DNA from: CAIODY01 sp041192505
GTDB lineage: Bacteria; Bacteroidota; Bacteroidia; Chitinophagales; CAIODY01
Direction: 5' to 3'
NCBI GenBank assembly: GCA_041192505.1
Contig: JBEEMV010000147.1
Location: 1-12,557, forward strand
Length of the DNA stretch: 12,557 bases
Every line of letters starts with the position of its first letter. Position 1 is the first letter of the stretch. Of the stretch, positions 1 through 7,114 are shown in pieces. Made by a program: the position numbers and the translations under genes. The notes under the pieces are model-generated. The model had not been told where the DNA came from and did no database searches. It was given only the letters and a program-made list of their open reading frames with translations.

Positions 1-300
1 TTCTGTTTTCGACCAATTATTAATTACTGCAAATTTCCGTCTATCCAATTTTGCAAATGATGAATCTAAATTTTTTGAATAGGTTTTCCATTCGCTAAAT
101 TTTTCTAACTCAATATTTTCAACATCATGCAAACCACTCCAGTAACGGGCTATTCGATTAAATTTACCATCGGATGCACTATTTACAATGGTTGTATCCG
201 TTTTTGATTTTGTAGAATCAGCATTTTGAGCAGAATTATTTTGCCCACAACTCAACATATAAAAAGTGAGTATTAAAAACATATAAATCGATTTTGTCAT
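1..300 (-). CDS. Putative lipoprotein, partial (3' end outside window)
   Basis: The reading frame starts with ATG at 298-300 and stays open to the left edge, giving the first 100 residues. The N-terminus has Lys3, a hydrophobic stretch and a lipobox-like MLSC ending at Cys18, followed by Gly-Gln-Asn-Asn. This is a typical type II signal for export and lipid anchoring. Residues about 20-45 are a Ser/Thr/Asn/Lys-rich spacer, as is common after the lipidated Cys. The remainder has spaced Trp and Tyr residues (Arg-Tyr-Trp-Ser-Gly, Glu-Trp-Lys-Thr-Tyr, Leu-Asp-Arg-Arg-Lys, Asn-Asn-Trp-Ser). I weakly recall this pattern from short uncharacterised secreted proteins, but I cannot name a family. The gene lies downstream of the serine hydrolase on the same strand, 85 bases away, so cotranscription is possible. 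I see no TAnnTTTG element directly upstream. Function unknown. Confidence 0.8.
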   Translation of the reverse strand, partial: MTKSIYMFLILTFYMLSCGQNNSAQNADSTKSKTDTTIVNSASDGKFNRIARYWSGLHDVENIELEKFSEWKTYSKNLDSSFAKLDRRKFAVINNWSKTE

Positions 301-352
301 TCTTTTAGTTTAATCTAATTGTACTTAATTCTATTATAAAATTGGTGTTTTT

Positions 353-390
353 ATTAGCAAATTAGCATATTATCACATTAGCTCATTAGT
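353..390. repeat. Tandem 8-base repeat, ATTAGCAN, about 4.8 copies
   Basis: Consecutive units are ATTAGCAA, ATTAGCAT, ATTATCAC, ATTAGCTC and a partial ATTAGT, with an exact 8-base period and a conserved ATTA start. The array fills the gap between the serine hydrolase and the lipoprotein gene. Its last unit overlaps the hydrolase stop codon (TTA on the plus strand at 386-388). Unit divergence suggests an old array. Its role is unknown; it could affect the 3' end of the hydrolase mRNA or be a slippage product. Confidence 0.75.
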
Positions 391-1723
391 CCGTGTATTC
401 CATTTTTGGCGCTGCAAATTTACTCTTTCTTTTGTGATGTAATTCATGTTGCATCAAAACTCTTCCCAACTTGCCTAAAAACGGTAACCCAATTTCTTTG
501 TATGCATATTTCCCATCATTCAAAGTACCATCTCTATCTACAAAAACAGAAGCCGAAACAATAAATTCAACTTGGTTTTTATAATCAACTATGTAAGCAC
601 AATCGGTTAAAAAGCCATACGCCATGCCTACTTTGTTGAAAATGCGGATAGAATCATCAGCCCATTGCATCAATTTTTCTTTGGCAACCTCACCCTTGCC
701 CTCTCCAATAGAGAGGGATTGTAATTGATGCACTGGGCTTTTATGAAAATTTGTATCATCGCCAATCAATAAATATTTGCCCCAATTATCAGGATATTCT
801 TTTGCATCGTAAGCAGGATGGCGACATTCGGAAGGATAAATGCTCATGTATTTGAGTAGGAAATTTCGGTCTTCTTTTCTAATATCAATTTTATCAGCAA
901 CAATATTTTTAAAAAGTTTTTGCAAATTTTCTAAACTGATATAATTTGATTTTGCAAAAGATTTTGGATGATTGATAAGTGAATCTTTTGCATCTAAATA
1001 TCGCAAGCCTGCTGTAGCCCATGATGAATCAAGTGTATAAGAGTTATAATCAAAATTCAAATTAGAAAAATCAATCAATGAATCATGTATTCTAATTCGA
1101 TTAAAAGGTTTATTTAATATTGGTGAGCAGGCATAATTAAATCGTTGTTGAATATTTGAATTAAAGTAATGATTAAGTGATGCTGTTCCAACATAGTCGT
1201 AAATAGGATTAAAACATATATTATTGCTAACCACTAACATTCGTTTAATATATTCACCAAATGTCCAATCATTTTTTATTTCAGATTGATTTTTGAAGCC
1301 ACAATAATTACTATCAATAACAAATAATTTTGTTTTTGTAAGTGAGATTTTATTTCCCCTTAGTGGCGAATAAGTGTCATTTGTATTATCATTTTGATTT
1401 TTTATTTCTTTCAATGCTTGAATTATCACAGGCAACTTTACACAACTTGCAGGATAATAATACAGTTTATGTTTTTTGAGATGATAATCAGTAAAACTCA
1501 CTTTTCCATTTTTATATCTTTTTATTTTACTGAAATAAATTTGTGTTCGATAAACAGTTGGCGAATCTAACAATGCTTTAAATTCGGGCATTGTAGCGTA
1601 TAAATATTTTTCAAACGAACGTTGTTTGTAAAAATGTTTTCTGATTTTTCGTTGAGAATAGGAATGATTAGAAATACATAAGCCAATAATTGCAATTAAT
1701 ATTATTCTGAAATAAAATTTCAA
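386..1723 (-). CDS. Secreted class A beta-lactamase-like serine hydrolase
   Basis: The 445-aa protein has an N-terminal signal peptide (about residues 1-23, hydrophobic core then Ser-Tyr-Ser before Gln), so it should act in the periplasm or outside. The penicillin-binding/beta-lactamase fold is suggested by three spaced motifs: SxxK as Ser-Cys-Val-Lys (93-96) within PASCVKLP, Ser-Asn-Asn (166-168) where class A enzymes have SDN, and Lys-Val-Gly (364-366) where they have KTG. Ser93 would be the acyl-enzyme nucleophile and Lys96 its partner. I do not see a clear omega-loop Glu motif, and the protein is well over the roughly 290 aa of classic class A enzymes. A peptidase or esterase-like role is therefore as plausible as antibiotic resistance. 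Residues about 333-349 appear to come from a REP-like palindrome within the gene. A TAnnTTTG element lies 16 bases upstream of the ATG. Confidence 0.8.
   Translation of the reverse strand: MKFYFRIILIAIIGLCISNHSYSQRKIRKHFYKQRSFEKYLYATMPEFKALLDSPTVYRTQIYFSKIKRYKNGKVSFTDYHLKKHKLYYYPASCVKLPVIIQALKEIKNQNDNTNDTYSPLRGNKISLTKTKLFVIDSNYCGFKNQSEIKNDWTFGEYIKRMLVVSNNICFNPIYDYVGTASLNHYFNSNIQQRFNYACSPILNKPFNRIRIHDSLIDFSNLNFDYNSYTLDSSWATAGLRYLDAKDSLINHPKSFAKSNYISLENLQKLFKNIVADKIDIRKEDRNFLLKYMSIYPSECRHPAYDAKEYPDNWGKYLLIGDDTNFHKSPVHQLQSLSIGEGKGEVAKEKLMQWADDSIRIFNKVGMAYGFLTDCAYIVDYKNQVEFIVSASVFVDRDGTLNDGKYAYKEIGLPFLGKLGRVLMQHELHHKRKSKFAAPKMEYTD
686..720. repeat. REP-like palindromic element inside the serine hydrolase gene
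   Basis: CCCTCTC and GAGAGGG (699-705 and 711-717) are perfect 7-bp inverted arms around a 5-base loop, flanked by CCTCACCCTTG. The GC content is far above the surrounding gene. On the coding strand it reads as CCCTCTC..GAGAGGG followed by CAAGGGTGAGG. This resembles the dispersed palindromic repeats I recall from many bacterial genomes, Bacteroidota included, often translated as Gly-Glu-Gly-x-Gly-Glu-Val. It is read in frame, giving SLSIGEGKGEVA in the protein (residues 336-347), shortly before the KVG motif. Confidence 0.65.
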
Positions 1724-1739
1724 TGGATTTAATTTTTCA

Positions 1740-1747
1740 CAAATTTA
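1740..1747 (-). promoter_or_regulatory. Bacteroidota-type -7 element for the serine hydrolase
   Basis: Read on the minus strand this is TAAATTTG, an exact match to TAnnTTTG. It ends 16 bases before the ATG, so the leader would be about 10 bases. I see no convincing TTG at -33. Confidence 0.45.
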
Positions 1748-1773
1748 AAAACTTAAACCATTAATTTTATAGA

Positions 1774-2061
1774 ATGGAAAACGATGAATGGAATGAATCG
1801 CCAAAAGATGCTATTAATAAATGGTTCGATTTATCAATTGAACAAGATGATGAATGGAGTAAAATTACAATTTGGTTGCAACAAGAAATTGCACATTTAA
1901 TAAACACCAATCCCGAAAAATTGTGGCATATTTTATACCGAATTGATATTGCCGAAAACCAAGCAATGGAAGCACTTTCGAAACTAAATGCTGCCGAAAT
2001 CTTAACCAATTTAATTATCAATCGGCAACTACAAAAAGCTGAAAGTAGAAAGCGGAATTAA
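1774..2061 (+). CDS. Small acidic helical protein of unknown function
   Basis: The 95-aa protein is soluble, with no signal peptide or membrane helix. It is rich in Glu, Asp, Trp and Lys, especially near the N-terminus, and is predicted by eye to be mostly helical. The central part reads Leu-Trp-His-Ile-Leu-Tyr-Arg-Ile-Asp-Ile-Ala-Glu (residues about 50-61). Similar LYRID-type helices occur in short Bacteroidota proteins I recall without known function. It is divergent from the serine hydrolase (50-base gap) and convergent with hutH (187-base gap), so it is probably transcribed alone. An 84-aa reading frame lies antisense to it (1767-2021). I prefer the plus strand because its composition is that of a soluble protein, while the antisense product is Ser/Cys/Ile-rich. 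No function is assigned. Confidence 0.65.
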   Translation: MENDEWNESPKDAINKWFDLSIEQDDEWSKITIWLQQEIAHLINTNPEKLWHILYRIDIAENQAMEALSKLNAAEILTNLIINRQLQKAESRKRN

Positions 2062-2248
2062 ATTGTTAGGGATAAATAAAATCACATATCTGTAATGATT
2101 AATTCGGTAATGATTTTACTACTATGTTTAAAAATTTATTTTTCTATAATCACTCTTACGAACATGCAAGAACAACTTAGTATCACATAAATTTTTTTAC
2201 AATAAATTGGGATTATTTCTATTTTATCTATGTGGTTTAAAATTGTAT

Positions 2249-3733
2249 TTAATTCAAATCTAATTGCTGAATAAACTCAACACTCTTCACCATATCATTA
2301 TGAAAAACTCTGTCTTCGGTAATAAACGGAACCACTTCACGATATGCATTTCTAATAGCTTCAATTTTTGCCGAACTTTTTAATGGTTTGCGATAATCTA
2401 AAGCTTGCATAGCAGTTAATAATTCAATGGCTAAAACTCTTTCTGTATTCAACATCACATCTACACATTTAGTAGCTGCATTTGCACCCATGCTCACATG
2501 ATCTTCTTGCCCATTGCAGCTTACAATGCTATCAACCGAGGCTGGTGTACACAATTGTTTATTCTGGCTAACCAAAGCCGCTGCAGTATATTGAGGAATC
2601 ATTAAACCACAATTTAGGCCTGGTTTATCAACTAAAAACACAGGCAAATTTCTTGCGCCGCTAAGCATTTGATAAGTTCTGCGTTCAGAAATATTTGCCA
2701 ATTCGGCCACAGCAATAGCCAAATAATCAAGGTTAATGGCCAATGGCTGACCATGAAAATTTCCGCCAGAAATTATTCTATCATTGGCTGGGTCAACAAT
2801 TGGATTATCAGTTACCGAATTAATTTCGGTTTCAACCACATTTGTAATATGCGCCACTGCATCTTTGCTTGCACCATGCACTTGCGGCACACAACGGAAA
2901 CTGTAAGGGTCTTGCACATGCTGTTTTTCTTGTGCAATTATTTCGCTACCTTTTAAAAATTCGTTGATGTTTAATGCTGTTTTTATTTGCCCTGCATGTG
3001 GGCGGATGTTATGAATGGTATCTGTAAATGGTTCTAATTTAGCATCAAATCCTTCAACAGAAATAGCAGCAATTAAATCGGATAAATAAATTAATCGATG
3101 TGCTTTTATTAAGCACCAAACCGCATGACTGCTCATAAATTGAGTGCCATTTAATAATGCCAAACCTTCTTTCGATTTTAAAATAATTGGTTTTTGATTA
3201 ATCGCTTTTAATGCATCAACGGCTTTCATTCGTTTGCCTTTTAAAAAGCAATCGCCAATGCCCATCATTGCCATAGCCATGTGTGCCAATGGTGCTAAAT
3301 CGCCCGAAGCGCCTAACGAACCTTGTTTGTAAATCAGTGGCAACATATCTTCATTATACATATCAATCAGCAATTGAACTGCTTCTATTGTAATGCCGCT
3401 ATAACCATAACTTAACGATTGAATTTTTAGCAACAACAATATTTTTACAAAATGCAATGGCAACTCATCGCCAATACCACAAGCAGTTGAAACTACTAAT
3501 TTGTATTGCAAATCTTCTAATTCGTTTTCATTGATACGAACATTACACAACGAACCAAAACCCGTATTGATACCATAATACAAGCGATTGTTATCAGCTA
3601 ATTTATTTTCTAAAAAGCTACGGCAATTTTTAATTTGTTGAATGGTGCTTTCAGATAAAGCAATTTTTGTATCCGATAAAACAAGTTGTTGAAGTTGAGC
3701 AATGGTCAATTTTTCGTTGCTGATATAATGCAT
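2249..3733 (-). CDS. hutH: Histidine ammonia-lyase (HutH), with Thr at position 83
   Basis: The enzyme deaminates L-histidine to urocanate and ammonia, the first step of histidine degradation, in the cytoplasm. The 494-aa length is normal for the family. Ala142-Ser143-Gly144 within GSLGASGDLAPL forms the electrophilic MIO group. Other active-site landmarks are Tyr53 in YGINTGFG, Asn195 in NGTQ, Tyr277 and Arg280 in QDPYSFR, GNFHG (324-328) and Glu410 in NGQEDHVSMG, the Glu being typical of histidine rather than phenylalanine lyases. The odd point is LVVSTACGIG (79-88): Thr83 replaces the His of the usual Ser-His motif, which contacts substrate in characterised enzymes. Histidine therefore remains the likely substrate, but activity or specificity could differ. 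No hutU, hutI, hutG or hut regulator is in the window. A TAnnTTTG promoter lies 23 bases upstream. Confidence 0.93.
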   Translation of the reverse strand: MHYISNEKLTIAQLQQLVLSDTKIALSESTIQQIKNCRSFLENKLADNNRLYYGINTGFGSLCNVRINENELEDLQYKLVVSTACGIGDELPLHFVKILLLLKIQSLSYGYSGITIEAVQLLIDMYNEDMLPLIYKQGSLGASGDLAPLAHMAMAMMGIGDCFLKGKRMKAVDALKAINQKPIILKSKEGLALLNGTQFMSSHAVWCLIKAHRLIYLSDLIAAISVEGFDAKLEPFTDTIHNIRPHAGQIKTALNINEFLKGSEIIAQEKQHVQDPYSFRCVPQVHGASKDAVAHITNVVETEINSVTDNPIVDPANDRIISGGNFHGQPLAINLDYLAIAVAELANISERRTYQMLSGARNLPVFLVDKPGLNCGLMIPQYTAAALVSQNKQLCTPASVDSIVSCNGQEDHVSMGANAATKCVDVMLNTERVLAIELLTAMQALDYRKPLKSSAKIEAIRNAYREVVPFITEDRVFHNDMVKSVEFIQQLDLN

Positions 3734-3756
3734 GGAATGGATTAAATTAATTTTTA

Positions 3757-3764
3757 CAAAAATA
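3757..3764 (-). promoter_or_regulatory. -7 element for hutH
   Basis: The minus strand reads TATTTTTG, an exact TAnnTTTG match, 23 bases before the hutH ATG at 3733. The predicted leader is about 17 bases. No clear -33 TTG is seen. Confidence 0.5.
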
Positions 3765-3960
3765 GAATTTTGATTGGTACTAAACTAATTTTGAGAAAAT
3801 GAAAAGTGGTTGGATAAATTTATTCTTGATGATTTGCTCTTTCAATTTCTTCTTTGGAAATATAAAATGTAATTAGAGCTTTTTGTTTAAATAGAATTGA
3901 TTGACTGGCAAAATTATTTTGCATATAAAAATGAACAATAGCAATTATGTAAATTAATTT

Positions 3961-4953
3961 TCATAGTTGCTCTTCAAAAATGCTTTTCAATTTATAGTCA
4001 TTATTCCAAATTGTGTGTAGAATTAAATTAAATGATTTACGTTTGTTACTCTTATTAAATTTTACTCGGTAAATTGCTTTATATGAGCAAGAAAAGTCGC
4101 CATTATTAAGCTCTTCAAACTTATATGTATCCCATAAGATTTCAGTTTCGGAACTTTCAATTATTTTATAGTATTCTAAAGATGCTTTTTTAATTTCATC
4201 TGATGATATGTTTCTTTTGTTAAACCAATTTTCAACATTTTTTGCTAAATACATATCTAAGGCATTAATATCTCTATTGTCAACAGCTGAATAATATTCA
4301 GTAATCTGTTCTTTAATTTTTTTAGAAGGTGAAGTATAAAATAATTTGTAAAAACAAAAACATAATATTACTATACTAATTGCAATTAGCATTAAAGTTT
4401 TTGAATTCTTAATCTTGTTACTATTACTTTCTGTTTTGGGGATTGAGTCTTTTTCGAAATTAGATTTAGAATCTGTTTTTTCTGATTCGCTTTCTATAAT
4501 ATTTTTCAAATCAGAGAATTGAATCTTTTGATTGGGATTTATCGAATATTTCTTCACCACTGATTTAAACAATTCTTTATAGTCTATTTCTTCTAATGGA
4601 ATAATACTAATTCCATTAGGATTTGAAGCAATTCCTTCATAACCCACAGCAATAAATATTGGACAACCAGGTTTTTGAAATTTTTTATATCGCTTGTATT
4701 GATCTAAATCAATTAATTGGATTTTATCATTGAAATCAAATCGGGAACGATATTTGGCTTCAACGTAAAACTCTACTTTCGTTTTTTTATCACGAAACTT
4801 GAAATCTGGAGCTTGGGATGATTCTACATAACGATTAAAATTCTGTTCATGAGTATGAGTTTTTTCAACTAAATCATAATCTGTTTTTGGGAAAATTACT
4901 TTTTCCAAATAATCTTCAAATTGTTTTCCTTTAATAAAATCTTGATTATTCAT
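3961..4953 (-). CDS. Membrane-anchored PD-(D/E)XK nuclease-like protein with NTF2-like C-terminal domain
   Basis: The 330-aa protein has four visible parts. Residues 1-150 look like a PD-(D/E)XK nuclease fold: Glu13 in a GKQFEDYLEK helix, Pro49-Asp50 in SQAPDFKFR, Glu65-Ala66-Lys67 at the end of the strand EFYVEAK, and Asp84-Gln85-Tyr86 in the following helix. A strand with CPIFIAVGYEGIA comes next. Residues about 154-185 are a Ser/Lys/Glu/Asn-rich linker. Residues about 186-206 are one strongly hydrophobic helix. Residues about 211-330 open with a helix (IKEQITEYYSAVDNRDINAL) and continue as alternating strands, as in NTF2/SnoaL-like domains. Metal and DNA-binding residues look intact, so the nuclease may be active. 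The role is unknown; defence, DNA uptake or scaffolding are all possible. Its base composition is visibly more AT-rich than E1 or hutH. It follows E1 by 34 bases with no promoter motif seen between, suggesting cotranscription. Confidence 0.75.
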   Translation of the reverse strand: MNNQDFIKGKQFEDYLEKVIFPKTDYDLVEKTHTHEQNFNRYVESSQAPDFKFRDKKTKVEFYVEAKYRSRFDFNDKIQLIDLDQYKRYKKFQKPGCPIFIAVGYEGIASNPNGISIIPLEEIDYKELFKSVVKKYSINPNQKIQFSDLKNIIESESEKTDSKSNFEKDSIPKTESNSNKIKNSKTLMLIAISIVILCFCFYKLFYTSPSKKIKEQITEYYSAVDNRDINALDMYLAKNVENWFNKRNISSDEIKKASLEYYKIIESSETEILWDTYKFEELNNGDFSCSYKAIYRVKFNKSNKRKSFNLILHTIWNNDYKLKSIFEEQL

Positions 4954-4987
4954 TATGGGTTTTAATTTGTTTTGCTCATTATATTAT

Positions 4988-7042
4988 TTACCACCCCAAC
5001 AATTTCCCAATCGCTTCACTCACCAAATCTACATTTGGTAAAATGGCTTTTTCTAAATTGCTGTTTAATGGAATAGCTGGAACATCTTTAGCACCAATGG
5101 TTTGAACAGGTGCATCTAAATGCTGAAATAAATCTCGGCTTATTCTACCAGCCAAACTTTCTACAAATGAATTATGCAAAGTTTCTTCGGTTACCAATAA
5201 AACTTTACCATGTTTTTTGATGGTAGTATATACTAATTCTTCATCATAAGGCAATAAAGTTCGTAAGTCAATTATTTCAACTTGGCCTGCAAAATTCTTT
5301 GCCGCATTATTGCTCCAATGCACACCCATTCCATAAGTGATAATACAAATTGTATTTCCATTTTCTAATTGTGTATCATCGGCTTTTAAATACACTCTGC
5401 CTTTGCCCAACGGAATAATATAATCAGCATCAGGCTCTACTGTTTTGGCTTCTTCGGTGCCTGGTACTTTGCTCCAATACAAACCTTTATGCTCCAGCAT
5501 TACTACAGGATTAGGGTCTAAGAAAGCTGCTTTCATTAAGCCTTTTAAATCGGCGGCATTGCTTGGGTAAACAATTTTAATTCCTTTAATCGTAGTTAAT
5601 GTGCCTTCAATACTTCCGCTATGATATGGGCCACCACTGCCGTAAGCACCAATAGGAATGCGGATTAGCGACTGCACAGGAAATTTGCCTTGTGTTAAAT
5701 AACAACTTTTTGCAGCCTCAACAATTAATTGATTTACACCCGTCCAAATATAATCGGCAAACTGAACTTCAACAATTGGCTTAACACCAACTGCTGATAA
5801 ACCAACCGTTGAACCAATAATATAAGCTTCTTGAATGGCGGTATTAAAAACTCTATCATCACCAAATTTTTCGGCCAATGTAGCGGCTTCTCTAAACACA
5901 CCACCCAATCTTCTGCCCACATCTTGCCCAAAGAAAATGGCATCTTTATTTTCTCTTAAAATTTCTTCTACAGCATGCAAAGCCGAATCAACCATTACCA
6001 CTTTTTCTTTTCCTTCGGGGCAACGAATTCCTTTTTCTTCGGTTACCGATGTTGGCGCATAAATATGATCTAATGCTGTTGAAATATCAGGTTCGGCGGC
6101 ATTTGTAGCTTTTTCAAAATCTGTATTTACTACTTGAACAGCATCATTATAAATTTCATTTAATTCATCAGCCGTTGCAATTCGTTCATCTAATAAAAAG
6201 TTTTTTAATAACACAAATGGGTCACGGGCTTGGTGCTTTGCCAAATCAACTTCGGTACGATACCACTCTTTTCTTACACCACTTGTATGATGACCTAACA
6301 ACGGAACTTTAGCATGTACTAAAATGGGTTTACGAGTAGTTCGAGCATAATTAAATGCTTTTCGCATTCCTTCTAATGCGGCTGGAAAATGGCTAGCATC
6401 AAAGCTTACACGTTGCATACCTTTAAAGCCCGATGCATATTCATGCGCATTCATGCTTCGTGATTCATCGCTGCTTACACTAATTCCCCAATCATTATCT
6501 TGTACTAAATAAATAATGGGCAATTGTTTTAAAGCGGCAAACTGAAAGGCTTCACTTACTTCGCCTTCGGTAACAGAACTATCGCCCAACGAACAAACCA
6601 CCACAGGGTCTTTATCGGCATGAGCCAACATTTTTATTTTTTCTAAATATTGAATGCCTTGTGCCATGCCTGTAGTAGGAATTACCTGCATGCCCGTAGC
6701 ACTTGATTGATGCGGTATTAAAGGCATATCTTCTCTTTTAGAAGAAGGATGCGAATAATAACTTCTGCCGCCACTAAAATAATCATCGCCTTTTGCTAAT
6801 AATTGCAACATCAATTCATAAGGCTGAAAACCCAAGCCCAACAACATACTTTCATCACGATAGTATGGGCTTACATAATCATAAGGCTTTAATAAAAATG
6901 CGGTGGCTAATTGTATAGCTTCATGCCCACGGCTGGTGCTGTGTACATATTTTGTTACTTGACGATTTTCTTCATACACTTCTGCCATGCGGTTAGCATA
7001 ACACATCATTCGCCAGGCTTTTAATAAAAGGTCTTTGCTCAT
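4988..7042 (-). CDS. 2-oxo acid dehydrogenase E1, fused alpha and beta subunits (branched-chain type)
   Basis: This 684-aa protein is the thiamine-diphosphate-dependent decarboxylase (E1) of a 2-oxo acid dehydrogenase complex, most like the branched-chain (2-oxoisovalerate) type. It passes the acyl group to lipoyl-E2 on the way to acyl-CoA. Residues about 1-340 are the alpha part: YRDESMLLGLG (61-71), the ThDP/Mg motif GDSSVTEGE (153-161) to Gln-Asp-Asn (181-183), and HHTSG (251-255) in the loop that carries the His-Ser/Thr of E1 alpha. Residues about 345-684 are the beta part: FGQDVG (371-376), Glu405 in TAIQEAYIIG, GSGGPYHSGS (468-477) and the C-terminal LLVTEE region. In many bacteria these are two genes; fused forms of about this size are known in Bacteroidota. 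E2 and E3 are not in the window. A TAnnTTTG element precedes the ATG, and rsmI lies 72 bases upstream on the same strand. Confidence 0.92.
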   Translation of the reverse strand: MSKDLLLKAWRMMCYANRMAEVYEENRQVTKYVHSTSRGHEAIQLATAFLLKPYDYVSPYYRDESMLLGLGFQPYELMLQLLAKGDDYFSGGRSYYSHPSSKREDMPLIPHQSSATGMQVIPTTGMAQGIQYLEKIKMLAHADKDPVVVCSLGDSSVTEGEVSEAFQFAALKQLPIIYLVQDNDWGISVSSDESRSMNAHEYASGFKGMQRVSFDASHFPAALEGMRKAFNYARTTRKPILVHAKVPLLGHHTSGVRKEWYRTEVDLAKHQARDPFVLLKNFLLDERIATADELNEIYNDAVQVVNTDFEKATNAAEPDISTALDHIYAPTSVTEEKGIRCPEGKEKVVMVDSALHAVEEILRENKDAIFFGQDVGRRLGGVFREAATLAEKFGDDRVFNTAIQEAYIIGSTVGLSAVGVKPIVEVQFADYIWTGVNQLIVEAAKSCYLTQGKFPVQSLIRIPIGAYGSGGPYHSGSIEGTLTTIKGIKIVYPSNAADLKGLMKAAFLDPNPVVMLEHKGLYWSKVPGTEEAKTVEPDADYIIPLGKGRVYLKADDTQLENGNTICIITYGMGVHWSNNAAKNFAGQVEIIDLRTLLPYDEELVYTTIKKHGKVLLVTEETLHNSFVESLAGRISRDLFQHLDAPVQTIGAKDVPAIPLNSNLEKAILPNVDLVSEAIGKLLGW

Positions 7043-7063
7043 TTATAGATTTTGAAAGGAAAA

Positions 7064-7071
7064 CAAATGTA
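7064..7071 (-). promoter_or_regulatory. -7 element for the E1 gene
   Basis: The minus strand reads TACATTTG, an exact TAnnTTTG match, 21 bases before the E1 ATG at 7042. It lies between rsmI and E1, so E1 may have its own start even if some transcripts read through from rsmI. Confidence 0.5.
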
Positions 7072-7114
7072 AATAAATATTGAAATTATTTTGTTTGAAG
7101 AAGAATGTATTTAA

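Noticed and set aside
1767..2021. 84-aa reading frame antisense to the small 95-aa gene
   Set aside because: It overlaps the plus-strand gene almost completely, and its product is Ser/Cys/Ile-rich with no recognisable features. The plus-strand product has a normal soluble composition.
2092..2115. Direct repeat GTAATGATT twice, 15 bases apart
   Set aside because: Only two 9-base copies of low-complexity sequence, not linked to a promoter or gene end; likely chance.
2095..2190. 31-aa hydrophobic plus-strand reading frame between the small gene and hutH
   Set aside because: Short, in very AT-rich DNA, dominated by Ile/Leu/Met/Ser, with no ribosome site or promoter; most likely chance.
2669..2956. 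95-aa frame antisense to hutH
   Set aside because: Fully inside the strongly supported hutH gene on the opposite strand; no features of its own.
3908..3922. Palindrome GCAAAA-TTA-TTTTGC after the nuclease gene as a terminator
   Set aside because: The stem is AT-rich and only 6 bp, it lies inside a possible small reading frame, and no T-run follows on the minus strand.
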